DNA of 22,965 nt from a virus. Positions 14,853 through 21,310 of this stretch are shown piece after piece. Under the pieces are notes generated by a model, which made no database searches, was not told the DNA's origin, and saw only the letters and a list, made by a program, of their open reading frames with translations. Position 1 is the stretch's first letter, and the number at the start of each line of letters is the position of its first letter. The stretch spans positions 1-22,965 of IMG/VR virus record IMGVR_UViG_3300048694_000753, one strand, 5' to 3'. The position numbers were made by a program, and so were the translations under genes.

Positions 14853-15731
14853 TTACCAAGAGTACTTGTTGAGAATGGCGTCGACCTTGTTCTTGACGGT
14901 TTCACGAACATAGTCACTGTCTTTGATGGTATCGGTGTCGGCGTTGGTCATTGCCAACTCCAAGTCACGCCGTGCCTCTTCCAACTTGGGGTCGTTGGTC
15001 ACATTGAGTCGACGCAACAAGCCGATCATTTCTCTGGCGTTTGTGATCAGCGTACCGTGAAACACTTTGCGGTTGCCTTCGTCGTCGTTTGCCAAACGCT
15101 CACTCATGTGTGACAAGCACTCATGCAGTCGGCCCCACACATCACGCATAGCGGTGTTGAGTCGCTCGTTGAAGTGTTCCTCGTAGTGTTGCACCAACTC
15201 GGCTTTGACTTGTTCGCCTATGTCGATACGGAAGTCACCCGATGTAGGCAGTGGCATGAGCGTGTATTGAAATTTGAATTTCTTTTCCACGGCATCAGGC
15301 TCGGGGTACTCATCACGATCAAACAAATCACCCAGTTGAAAGGCTGCTGCTGATATCAGCGTAGGGTAGACCTGAATGAAGTTGCTGGCAAGGCGTTCGA
15401 ATTCAACCTTGTGGTCGTCGAGTTGCGCTTTGTAGCCACCATTGAACAGGTTCTCCATCGTCACGATGCGACCACCGCTATCAGACCAAGGGATAGTCTG
15501 CTTGGTATTCCACAAGCGAACCTTAGCAGCGTACTTGTTGACGGCTTCCAAGTGTGGGTTGCCTGCAAGCAAATGCTTGTGGTAGTTGCCTGCTTTGACC
15601 TTGGTGTTCTTGGCTTGGTCGACTTCCTCGGAAACTTTCTTGTCCAGTTTGCGGGCAGTCCAGCAAGAGATGTTGAGCTCGACGAGCATGCTTGATGTTG
15701 CAATGCCCAATGAATTGAATTGGTTTTCCAT
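14853..15731 (-). CDS. DUF3150-like protein, 292 aa
   Basis: Resembles DUF3150 proteins of phages and bacteria: an N-terminal LVELNISCWTARKLDKKVS, a central NFIQVYPTLISAAAFQLG with DLFDRDEYPEPDAVEKKF, and PLPTSGDFRIDIG, then long helices. The family is of unknown function and often lies beside MoxR/CobS-like ATPases and VWA proteins, as here. GGAG lies 8 nt before the ATG. Palindrome B ends 25 bp upstream. Family call is from remembered pattern only, so moderate; the gene itself is certain. Confidence 0.82.
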   Translation of the reverse strand: MENQFNSLGIATSSMLVELNISCWTARKLDKKVSEEVDQAKNTKVKAGNYHKHLLAGNPHLEAVNKYAAKVRLWNTKQTIPWSDSGGRIVTMENLFNGGYKAQLDDHKVEFERLASNFIQVYPTLISAAAFQLGDLFDRDEYPEPDAVEKKFKFQYTLMPLPTSGDFRIDIGEQVKAELVQHYEEHFNERLNTAMRDVWGRLHECLSHMSERLANDDEGNRKVFHGTLITNAREMIGLLRRLNVTNDPKLEEARRDLELAMTNADTDTIKDSDYVRETVKNKVDAILNKYSW

Positions 15732-15744
15732 GTTGCTTCTCCAG

Positions 15745-15990
15745 TTATTGACTATCGACAGAATGACCAGTGGTCACTTTGTCGCCGTTGTTAGCAGAGT
15801 ATTCGCTGATCAAATACTCCACAAGTTGTGCAAGCGAAGGCTCAAAGCCAATCCTCCTCTCAAGTTTGCCTTGCAACGCACGAAGTTGATCACCCGCATC
15901 GGGCGACAGGCTGAGGGTCAGGCGCTTACGCACCGTGTTGCCCTCGGCTCCAAAGATATCCATTGTTTTGTTATCTACATCCTGTTTCAT
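15745..15990 (-). CDS. Putative ribbon-helix-helix-like small protein, 81 aa
   Basis: Start at 15990 has GGAGG 5 nt upstream and overlaps the VWA stop (ATGA). Residues ~20-32 (VRKRLTLSLSPDA) could be the beta strand of a ribbon-helix-helix domain, followed by helices GDQLRALQGKLERR and LAQLVEYLISEYS. RHH repressors bind short palindromes as dimers, and copy B of the 27-bp palindrome lies inside its own 3' end, so it is a candidate binder. That link is inference; a non-regulatory role is possible. Confidence 0.75.
   Translation of the reverse strand: MKQDVDNKTMDIFGAEGNTVRKRLTLSLSPDAGDQLRALQGKLERRIGFEPSLAQLVEYLISEYSANNGDKVTTGHSVDSQ
15757..15783 (-). promoter_or_regulatory. 27-bp palindrome, copy B
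   Basis: Minus-strand half-sites GACAAAGTGAC and GTCATTCTGTC around CACTG. It overlaps the 3' end of the RHH-like gene and ends 25 bp before the DUF3150-like start. Confidence 0.7.
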
Positions 15991-17267
15991 ATCCCCTCCA
16001 CCATCACGCTTTGGCCTACGGTCGGGTTGAATCGGTTGTTTCCATACACGCACCACAAGACAGGTGCGTTCACGCCTGCCCAGTTACCGCACCCATCGCC
16101 ATAGAAGTAGCCGTCGGTGAGCATGATCACGCATTGCGGTTCGATCTGTTCCTTGATCATGTACTCTGGTACACAACCGGGCTCAGTCCCGCCACCACCG
16201 GCCGGTCGAGTAACATCAGTGATCTTGGCTACATCGCTACCGAGATAGGTCTCACGCCTTGCAACATGGGAGTCCCAGTAAAGCAATTCGATGCGCTCGG
16301 GTGCAACTTCATCACAAATGCTCTTGACTTCTCCAAGAAACTGTGCAAGCGCATATCCACCAATCGAACCTGATGTGTCGATACCAAGAACAAACATCTC
16401 AGCCTTCTGGCTTTGCGTGGTCGGCATCACGATATCAACGCCCAAGAACCTGCGGTTGGGGCGACGCCATGTAGACTGGTCGCCTCCCTTGGTTGCTAGT
16501 TTGATGAAGTCACGCAGGGCTTCACGCCAGTCAACCTTGGGATGCAAGAGTTGGTCGATATCACGATTGACATTGCCTTTCATGCGTCCTGCTAGCATCG
16601 CACCCTCACGCAGGGCTGAGTCGATCTCACGGTTGAGTTCTTCCTTTTCTTCCTCGCTCATATCCTTGGCGTCGTCCCAGTCGTGCTCGTCAAAGGATTG
16701 GTCGGGACATGATGACCCTCCGTCATTTTGTCCAGAGGAGTGACCGTTACCGCCCTGCCCCTCGGTTTCATCGCCGTCACCCTCGCCCTCGCCTTCGGAG
16801 CCACCGCCACCGCCTTCCTCCATGAGGATGTTGAATACCTGCTTGGTATCCATACCACGGAAACGCTCGTCGTACAGACCCATGAGCTCACCAGTCTCTG
16901 GGTTGCGTGGCATGGACACATCCTCTTCGTACGGATCAGCGTCCCGAATCTGTAGGTTGATAACATAATCCATGGCATAGTTGGCTAGCTTGCGGTTGAT
17001 CTTGGCAATGTCTGCCCAGATGGTCATGTGCCGATACGCCTTGTGCATAGCCTCATGCACAATCAGAAAGCCAAGTGCCTTGTCTGATAGCATACCCACA
17101 AACTCTCGCCCGTAGGTCACATCACGACCATTGGTCGATGCGCTTGGGTGCTTGTCGCTCACAGTCACTTTGCCTACCATGAACACACCCGCAAACTGAC
17201 AAAAGCGTGGGCTTTGCATCAGTTGAATGTGGGCTCTCTCGACCCGTTGTTCAGCAGTTAAGTTCAT
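15987..17267 (-). CDS. VWA-domain protein with putative metallopeptidase head, 426 aa
   Basis: The N-terminal ~140 residues look like the DUF2201-type putative metallopeptidase region: LGFLIVHEAMHKAYRH (H71, E72, H75), a zinc-binding HExxH. A Gly/Glu/Asp low-complexity linker follows (~151-187). The C-terminal domain is a von Willebrand A type fold with a MIDAS: D297TSGS301, a GGGGT turn (T361) and TDG (D385). VWA proteins pair with MoxR AAA+ ATPases, as encoded ~900 bp upstream. Often named CobT-like in phages, but cobalamin synthesis is unlikely. AGGA 7 nt before the ATG at 17267. Confidence 0.9.
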   Translation of the reverse strand: MNLTAEQRVERAHIQLMQSPRFCQFAGVFMVGKVTVSDKHPSASTNGRDVTYGREFVGMLSDKALGFLIVHEAMHKAYRHMTIWADIAKINRKLANYAMDYVINLQIRDADPYEEDVSMPRNPETGELMGLYDERFRGMDTKQVFNILMEEGGGGGSEGEGEGDGDETEGQGGNGHSSGQNDGGSSCPDQSFDEHDWDDAKDMSEEEKEELNREIDSALREGAMLAGRMKGNVNRDIDQLLHPKVDWREALRDFIKLATKGGDQSTWRRPNRRFLGVDIVMPTTQSQKAEMFVLGIDTSGSIGGYALAQFLGEVKSICDEVAPERIELLYWDSHVARRETYLGSDVAKITDVTRPAGGGGTEPGCVPEYMIKEQIEPQCVIMLTDGYFYGDGCGNWAGVNAPVLWCVYGNNRFNPTVGQSVMVEGI

Positions 17268-17404
17268 TTGCTTTTCCTCTCGATCAGTTGATACAACTCT
17301 TTTGCTTTCTGGATATGCTTTGCCATGGACTCTTCAGTCCATAGCACCGATGGGTTGACTCGGCTTGCAAGTAGCCAAGCGTAGATAAAGTCCTTCTCAG
17401 TCAT
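17264..17404 (-). CDS. Small helical protein, 46 aa
   Basis: A strong GGAGG with 5-nt spacing precedes the ATG at 17404; the stop overlaps the VWA start (ATGA). It reads MTEKDFIYAWLLASRV and EESMAKHIQKAKELYQLIE. Overlaps the upstream gene by 8 nt. No known function. Confidence 0.75.
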   Translation of the reverse strand: MTEKDFIYAWLLASRVNPSVLWTEESMAKHIQKAKELYQLIERKSK

Positions 17405-17669
17405 TTAATCCTCCGTGGCTTTTGATTGCAGACTGGAAAGTGTCGTAGTGTGCGCTCACGGATTCGACAACCATTGAGACAAACTGACGCTTGGTCACTG
17501 TGTCGTAGTGGTTCAGTTGCACACCACCGTAGGCAACGGCACGGCACAGGGCGTGCATCGTCACATTCATCCCGTTATCGTTCTTGCCAAGCAAGTCGAC
17601 AATCGCTTCGAACAAGTCGTGCATCTCTGCTTGTTGTTCGGGGTCAAGTATTTCACGCTTCTCTTCCAT
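17397..17669 (-). CDS. Unknown protein, 90 aa
   Basis: Start at 17669 gives the best spacing (6 nt) from GGAG; an ATG at 17672 (ATGA overlap) and one at 17681 are alternatives. Reads EILDPEQQAEMHDLFEAIVD, then NVTMHALCRAVAYGGVQL and an amphipathic QFVSMVVESVSAHYDTF. No motif is recognised. Confidence 0.75.
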   Translation of the reverse strand: MEEKREILDPEQQAEMHDLFEAIVDLLGKNDNGMNVTMHALCRAVAYGGVQLNHYDTVTKRQFVSMVVESVSAHYDTFQSAIKSHGGLND

Positions 17670-17758
17670 CATGGTCTCCATACAAGAATATCAAGTAACA
17701 CAACGATGAGGGCCAGCAAGAACACCACCCTCATCACCTTCTCTTCATTGGTCAGCAT
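17669..17758 (-). CDS. Tiny single-pass membrane protein, 29 aa
   Basis: Reads MLTNEEKVMRVVFLLALIVV then LLDILVWRP: a charged N-tail and one strongly hydrophobic helix. GGAGG lies 6 nt before the ATG at 17758. It overlaps the upstream gene by 14 nt and the next start. Predicted inner-membrane; role unknown. Confidence 0.65.
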   Translation of the reverse strand: MLTNEEKVMRVVFLLALIVVLLDILVWRP

Positions 17759-17873
17759 TGTCATCCTCCTCTTGAACAGCGAAACGCAAGAACCTTGCGC
17801 CTTCGAAAATCTCCACAACTTCGTACTCAATCCCCATGCGATCAAGTGCTTCGTACAGTTCGTGTGCAGTCAT
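17745..17873 (-). CDS. Small acidic protein, 42 aa
   Basis: Preceded by a strong GGAGGTGA. Reads MTAHELYEALDRMGIEYEVV and FEGARFLRFAVQEEDDNADQ, an alternation of helix and strand suggestive of a small folded protein with an acidic tail. The same ribosome-site sequence (GGTGAAGC) precedes the next gene upstream. Function unknown. Confidence 0.7.
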   Translation of the reverse strand: MTAHELYEALDRMGIEYEVVEIFEGARFLRFAVQEEDDNADQ

Positions 17874-17885
17874 GCTTCACCTCCA

Positions 17886-18140
17886 TCAAAGTGTGCAATA
17901 CCATTTGTTTTCTGATATGCGTTTGGTTTTGAGTTTGGCTTTTTTGATTTGGCGCAGGTGCGAGTTGAAAGCCTTGACTTCTACGCAGTCGTGCAAGCCA
18001 CGCACTCGGTCGCTCTCGATGATGACAAACCCACGATGCACAAGGATTGCGTAGAGCGCATCCCAGTCATACGCTACCTTCGTAGGTATGGGCGTGGGCG
18101 ACGCAACGAAAGCATCCGATGGAATTTCACTTAGTCTCAT
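17886..18140 (-). CDS. Small basic protein, 84 aa
   Basis: GAGGTGAAGC precedes the ATG at 18140. Contains VAYDWDALYAILVHRGFVII and a basic tail with SHLRQIKKAKLKTKRI. The VHRGFVIIESD...VEVKAFNSHLRQIK pattern could be a small nucleic-acid-binding protein, but no family is recognised. Lies 8 bp downstream of the AAA+ gene stop. Confidence 0.78.
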   Translation of the reverse strand: MRLSEIPSDAFVASPTPIPTKVAYDWDALYAILVHRGFVIIESDRVRGLHDCVEVKAFNSHLRQIKKAKLKTKRISENKWYCTL

Positions 18141-18148
18141 GCTTCACC

Positions 18149-19240
18149 TCAGAACAAGTATTGGTTGTCACGCATCCAAGTGACGAACGAGCCGCTGGTC
18201 ATCATGATCTTTTTCTTCTCAGGGTGCTTTGCACCAGACAAGCAGAACACTGATTGCAACTCTTTGGGAGTGCGACGCAGGTACTCGAACCACGGTCCGA
18301 TGGTTGCACGATCAATCCGTTGCAGAGCACCGAAAGCCATGATGTTCAAAGCAGCGGGCGATGACGGCAGTTTTGCACCCTTGGGGTCGTCGATCACCTC
18401 TTGCCAACTCGGCAGGGAGTCGGATACCTCCACATACGCCACCATGTCCCGCGCAGCGCTCTCACCAATCGTTCCTGATAGTGAAGTAATGAGAGCATTG
18501 CGTGTGAGCTTGTCACGACGCTTGATGATGTTGCTTGCCCGAGCGAGTGAGCGTGGGCTTACATACGAGCGTTGTGCGTTCTTGGGGTTGAAGATGTAGT
18601 GGTTCTCCGCTTGGGTCGGGTCTTTGTACGATGCAAGTGCATGCGGGTAGGCTTTCACCCACGCCACAACTTCCTCTGCAATGTCGTTCTTGATTGCCCA
18701 CATACCCCATGAGTCCTCATCAACACTGCCGTCGGCATTGAACCCAGCGTGTGGTTTCTGGATAGGAACAATGGTCAGTCGGTTGATCGAGTGAGCCTTT
18801 AGCAAGTCGCCCACACCATCGGTTGTGTTGTTGCCTGCGGTGATAACGAGAGTCTCGGGGTGTTGCTGGAATCCGCCGATGCGCCTCTCATTGAGCAAGG
18901 GATGCAACATGTTTTGCACCGCTTGGGATGAGGGCTTGGTGAATTCGTCAATGAAGATCACCAGTGGTTCGCCAGTATGGAAACCCCAGTGGTCGTTGGG
19001 GTAAAGCGATGTGGTCTTGGTCTCATGGTTGGGCATGGGGATGCCAATGTCACCCAGCTCGGTGTTGGGTGTGTCGATGTACACGCCACGAAAGCCTGTG
19101 CGCTCTACGATACGCTCGTACATAGCCGTCTTGCCCACGCCCGGCTCACCTACCAGATGTACCGCATTGGTGCTACCAACGGCAATGATGAGCTCCTCAG
19201 CTTCGTTGAGGGTGATCTCGGTGTTCAGTCTAACTTCCAT
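18149..19240 (-). CDS. MoxR/CobS-like AAA+ ATPase, 363 aa
   Basis: A ring-forming AAA+ ATPase of the MoxR/CobS type. Walker A is GEPGVGKT (31-38), Walker B IFIDEF (95-100) and sensor 1 TAGNNTTDG (135-142). The region EFTKPSSQAVQNMLHPLLNE between them is typical of MoxR-type ATPases. These work with VWA proteins, using ATP to remodel targets (as in RavA-ViaA, CbbQ-CbbO, NorQ-NorD). The gene for the VWA partner lies downstream in the same unit. Start at 19240 is chosen by AGGA 8 nt upstream; a longer frame to 19279 runs into palindrome C and lacks a site. Confidence 0.93.
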   Translation of the reverse strand: MEVRLNTEITLNEAEELIIAVGSTNAVHLVGEPGVGKTAMYERIVERTGFRGVYIDTPNTELGDIGIPMPNHETKTTSLYPNDHWGFHTGEPLVIFIDEFTKPSSQAVQNMLHPLLNERRIGGFQQHPETLVITAGNNTTDGVGDLLKAHSINRLTIVPIQKPHAGFNADGSVDEDSWGMWAIKNDIAEEVVAWVKAYPHALASYKDPTQAENHYIFNPKNAQRSYVSPRSLARASNIIKRRDKLTRNALITSLSGTIGESAARDMVAYVEVSDSLPSWQEVIDDPKGAKLPSSPAALNIMAFGALQRIDRATIGPWFEYLRRTPKELQSVFCLSGAKHPEKKKIMMTSGSFVTWMRDNQYLF

Positions 19241-19274
19241 TTTGGTTTCCTTTGTAGTTGCAGAGTATTGAGAC

Positions 19275-19301
19275 GACAAGATGACTGTTAGTCACTTTGT
19301 C
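19275..19301 (-). promoter_or_regulatory. 27-bp palindrome, copy C
   Basis: Minus-strand half-sites GACAAAGTGAC and GTCATCTTGTC around TAACA. It overlaps the stop of the 70-residue gene and ends 34 bp before the AAA+ start. Confidence 0.7.
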
Positions 19302-19504
19302 GCAGGGTTGATGGGGGTTGTGGTGATCGGGTCAAAGTCCTCCAAGTCTTTGCCGTGTTGAATGTCGTTGTATCTTGCTATCTCCATATCAAGTTCCTCC
19401 ATGTTTGCGGTTGATAATGCTTTTTGCTTCGCCGTGCTGTGTTTTCCAGCATTGCGATTTGGGTTATTGATCAGTTCCCTTACAACAGGATTACGGGGTT
19501 TCAT
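19292..19504 (-). CDS. Unknown small protein, 70 aa
   Basis: GGAGG lies 7-8 nt before the ATG; both it and the preceding gene share an ATGA overlap. Reads KPRNPVVRELINNPNRNAGK, then KQKALSTANMEELDMEIARY, Asn/Lys-rich then acidic. The HSTAKQKA context resembles small nucleic-acid-associated phage proteins, but no family is claimed. Confidence 0.75.
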   Translation of the reverse strand: MKPRNPVVRELINNPNRNAGKHSTAKQKALSTANMEELDMEIARYNDIQHGKDLEDFDPITTTPINPATK

Positions 19505-19689
19505 TGCCGTGCCTCCCGCATAGCCGCTTCGGTCTGCGCCACGAGATCGTTGCGAGCCTCTTCGTTGGTGAGTATCAAATGGATGAAGTGCTTGGCGCTT
19601 TTGAGTTGTGCACCCAAGTGCAATGCGTATGCGGTCGCAAGCATGCCCCAGATGAACAGGGCGATTTCGGTGATGCTGATTTCGATCAT
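19501..19689 (-). CDS. Small membrane-anchored protein, 62 aa
   Basis: Start at 19689 after GGAGG (7 nt), overlapping the upstream stop (ATGA). Hydrophobic N-terminal helix (ISITEIALFIWGMLATAYAL), then a basic-to-acidic helix with KHFIHLILTNEEARNDLVAQ. Single-pass with the C-terminus likely cytoplasmic. Role unknown. Confidence 0.75.
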   Translation of the reverse strand: MIEISITEIALFIWGMLATAYALHLGAQLKSAKHFIHLILTNEEARNDLVAQTEAAMREARQ

Positions 19690-19907
19690 TTCGTTTCCTC
19701 CATAAGTTGTTCCAAGTCGTGCTTCATACCAAGCACCCAAACCTCCAAGTCGTTGGCTGCTTCGGCATCGCCCACCTGACGCATGGCATGAGCGAGGTGC
19801 ATCCCTGCGGTGTAGAGCGTGTTGAGCTTCGCTACCGTGATAGCAGGGCGTTGAGTTGTGACGACATCCTGACTGTCTGTCATTGTGTCGTGTGCTAGTT
19901 CGATCAT
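19686..19907 (-). CDS. Unknown helical protein, 73 aa
   Basis: Start at 19907 has AAGGAG upstream (8 nt) and overlaps the Zn-protein stop (ATGA). Contains VVTTQRPAITVAKLNTLYTA and MRQVGDAEAANDLEVWVLGM, mainly helical. The open frame upstream to 20102 overlaps the Zn-protein gene and is not used. No function. Confidence 0.75.
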   Translation of the reverse strand: MIELAHDTMTDSQDVVTTQRPAITVAKLNTLYTAGMHLAHAMRQVGDAEAANDLEVWVLGMKHDLEQLMEETK

Positions 19908-20146
19908 GTCCGTATCTCCTTCTGGTTGGTTTGTTTCAGCGTGGTCGGTGCAGTCGTGGGGGTGACGAACATGTACCCGCCCTTTCCATACTCTTGTACC
20001 ACAGTCCACGATCTGCGTAGCAGGCGAGCGTTCTCTTCCCCGCAACCCTTGCAGATGAGATGCCCATACTGAGCCCGTTTCTTGCCGATGCCGTTGTTGC
20101 ATCCTGCTGTTTGGCAGTAGCCGTTTCTGTATCTTGTGTATGACAT
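19904..20146 (-). CDS. Small zinc-ribbon-like protein, 80 aa
   Basis: Start at 20146 after AAGG. Cysteines CQTAGC and CKGC (C11, C16, C33, C36) suggest a small zinc ribbon, with YRNGY before and a Tyr/Val-rich WTVVQEYGKGG after. Likely a nucleic-acid or protein-binding adaptor; no family match. Coupled to the next gene (ATGA). Confidence 0.75.
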   Translation of the reverse strand: MSYTRYRNGYCQTAGCNNGIGKKRAQYGHLICKGCGEENARLLRRSWTVVQEYGKGGYMFVTPTTAPTTLKQTNQKEIRT

Positions 20147-20156
20147 TGTTTGCCTT

Positions 20157-20402
20157 TCAGTTGGGAGTTGACCATGCGTGGATGCGTTGGATGGTGGGGT
20201 CGGTGGACCTGCTGACGCACCAGTTGGTTTTGATACCACGGTATCCAGACTCATAGTCCTCTCGCACGCCGTATGCCATGCCTTCGATGAGGTGCAAGGG
20301 CTTGCGGAACAACTCGTTCCAGTTGCGGTCAAAGGCAATGATGATAGGGTTTGCTACGCTAGTAGGTTGGTGTGTTGCGTTGTTTGCTGATCTGATTTGC
20401 AT
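20157..20402 (-). CDS. First gene of L1, unknown, 81 aa
   Basis: Start at 20402 is preceded by GGAG (6 nt) and, 25 bp upstream, by palindrome D. Contains PIIIAFDRNWNELFRKPLHL and EGMAYGVREDYESGYRGIKT. The leader from the L1 promoter is ~105 nt. No known domain. Confidence 0.75.
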   Translation of the reverse strand: MQIRSANNATHQPTSVANPIIIAFDRNWNELFRKPLHLIEGMAYGVREDYESGYRGIKTNWCVSRSTDPTIQRIHAWSTPN

Positions 20403-20427
20403 GATGGACTCCAAAGAAGAAGAAAAA

Positions 20428-20454
20428 GACATAATGACCAAACGTCATTGTGTC
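20428..20454 (-). promoter_or_regulatory. 27-bp palindrome, copy D
   Basis: Minus-strand half-sites GACACAATGAC and GTCATTATGTC around GTTTG; only the first variable base breaks the symmetry. It lies +53 to +79 in the L1 leader and ends 25 bp before the first start codon. Confidence 0.75.
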
Positions 20455-20494
20455 GCCGGACAAGCCAAGGATGAAGAAAACCCATAGGACTGCC

Positions 20495-20509
20495 CTCGCT
20501 GAAAGCGAG
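20495..20509 (-). other. Hairpin at the 5' end of the L1 leader
   Basis: Read leftward, CTCGCT and AGCGAG form a 6-bp stem with a 3-nt loop, right at the expected transcription start. No T tract follows, so it is more likely a 5'-stabilising structure than a terminator. Confidence 0.45.
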
Positions 20510-20513
20510 CCCC

Positions 20514-20542
20514 ATTATACCACTAAAGAAGTACTTTGTCAA
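20514..20542 (-). promoter_or_regulatory. Consensus sigma70 promoter of leftward unit L1
   Basis: Perfect TTGACA (20542-20537) and TATAAT (20519-20514) with the optimal 17-nt spacer on the minus strand. It drives the leftward operon that begins at 20402. Confidence 0.9.
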
Positions 20543-20546
20543 GTGC

Positions 20547-20579
20547 TTGTCTTTGCTCTCCCTATTGCAAAATTTAAAA
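20547..20579. repeat. Composite direct repeat, left copy
   Basis: TTGTCT, then after 3 nt CTCTCCCTATT, then after 4 nt AATTTAAAA. The same blocks with the same gaps recur at 21130-21162. The pair brackets the GAACAT motif region. Confidence 0.7.
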
Positions 20580-20643
20580 CGAGCGATGTTCTTTTTGTGG
20601 AGGAATGTGTGGGGAAGGATAAGTACAAAAGGAGGATAGAACA

Positions 20644-20718
20644 ATGCATAAGAGAAAGGTTTTTGTTTCAGTGAAATTTTGGGGGGTAAAAGTGGTATTA
20701 CGACTTATATTGTTCTGA
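20644..20718 (+). CDS. Possible 24-residue peptide
   Basis: ATG at 20644 follows AGGAGG by 8 nt, a strong ribosome site in otherwise non-coding DNA. The peptide is basic then hydrophobic (MHKRKVFVSVKFWGVKVVLR plus LILF). It has no rightward sigma70 promoter that I can see, and it lies on the strand opposite L1. It could be a real leader or toxic-type peptide, or chance. Confidence 0.25.
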   Translation: MHKRKVFVSVKFWGVKVVLRLILF

Positions 20719-20766
20719 AAAAGTAAAAAATTCGAACATTAGGACGAAAAATTCGAACATTCGTAA

Positions 20767-20820
20767 GTTATTGATTTATAAGGGATTCATATATATATTT
20801 TGCTTAAATAATAATCAATG
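20767..20820. other. AT-rich tract, possible DNA unwinding element
   Basis: About 85% A+T, with ATATATATAT and TTAAATAATAAT stretches, between groups of GAACAT motifs. This is a usual companion of iteron-type origins. The unwinding role is inference. Confidence 0.4.
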
Positions 20821-21093
20821 TTCGTTATGTTCTGGGGAACTGCGGTTTAGAGAGCGCCAGTCCAAAACGATTGGGGTTGGAGTTGCACTTGCCGAGGGGC
20901 TCGGGCGAGCATGCAAATTGAAATTCTGGTTTTTGTCAAAAAACGCTCGTACAATAGAACAATACTGAACATACCTTTAAAATCAAGGACTTACGATGTT
21001 CCGAAACTATACAATGTTCCATGGTTTTTTAGAACATTAAAAAATTGTATACAGAAAAAGGGCAAAAATGCGTGGTTTTTGTCGCTTTGCGTG

Positions 21094-21122
21094 GGGCTAC
21101 GGCGTTGAAGTGACCGTTCCCT
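21094..21122 (+). repeat. Direct repeat upstream of the first rightward gene
   Basis: GGGCT then, after 3 nt, a 21-nt block GCGTTGAAGTGACCGTTCCC plus T. The partner at 21976-22004 differs by one base in the 21-nt block. Each precedes one of the two paralogous genes. Confidence 0.7.
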
Positions 21123-21129
21123 TGCCCTT

Positions 21130-21162
21130 TTGTCTAAACTCTCCCTATTCATCAATTTAAAA
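21130..21162. repeat. Composite direct repeat, right copy
   Basis: Same blocks and gaps as 20547-20579 (TTGTCT, CTCTCCCTATT, AATTTAAAA). Copies start 583 bp apart. Confidence 0.7.
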
Positions 21163-21225
21163 GATTGGGTGATAAAAAATTCGAACATTATATGAAAAAA
21201 TTCGAACATTACAGGGTTTCCACTA

Positions 21226-21253
21226 TTGATGTGTTTTGCTATCACGCTATTGT
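21226..21253 (+). promoter_or_regulatory. Sigma70-like promoter of rightward gene R1
   Basis: TTGATG and TATTGT with a 16-nt spacer. The surrounding AGGGTTTCC...ATTG...GTTTTG block (21213-21238) is repeated at the second gene's promoter (22051-22076). The start would fall at palindrome E. Confidence 0.55.
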
Positions 21254-21258
21254 AGCCT

Positions 21259-21285
21259 GACATAATGACATGGGGTCATTATGTA
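21259..21285 (+). promoter_or_regulatory. 27-bp palindrome, copy E
   Basis: Half-sites GACATAATGAC and GTCATTATGTA around ATGGG, symmetric except for the outermost pair. It sits at the expected transcription start and ends 25 bp before the start codon at 21311. Confidence 0.75.
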
Positions 21286-21310
21286 AATGTTCACTAACTT
21301 TGGAGGAAGT

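Larger units (their letters stand above)
20586..21292. repeat. Cluster of twelve GAACAT/ATGTTC motifs (candidate origin or control region)
   Basis: The core GAACAT or its complement ATGTTC starts at 20586, 20734, 20755, 20818, 20827, 20967, 20996, 21014, 21032, 21183, 21204 and 21287. Four copies share the longer TTCGAACATT, in two pairs each spaced exactly 21 bp (20731/20752 and 21180/21201). Three lie 18 bp apart (20996, 21014, 21032). A 54-bp AT-rich tract lies among them. No sizeable gene fits here. Confidence 0.65.

Noticed and set aside
15987-19240. Cobalamin biosynthesis genes (CobS/CobT)
   Set aside because: The similarity is to the AAA+ and VWA folds only; no other cobalt or cobalamin genes occur, and the VWA protein has an HExxH metallopeptidase head.
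21068-21160. Rightward 30-codon frame with a weak ribosome site
   Set aside because: It is made up mostly of two DNA repeats, which explain its sequence better than coding.
20586-21292. CRISPR array
   Set aside because: Repeats are short, in both orientations and irregularly spaced; spacers of equal length are absent.
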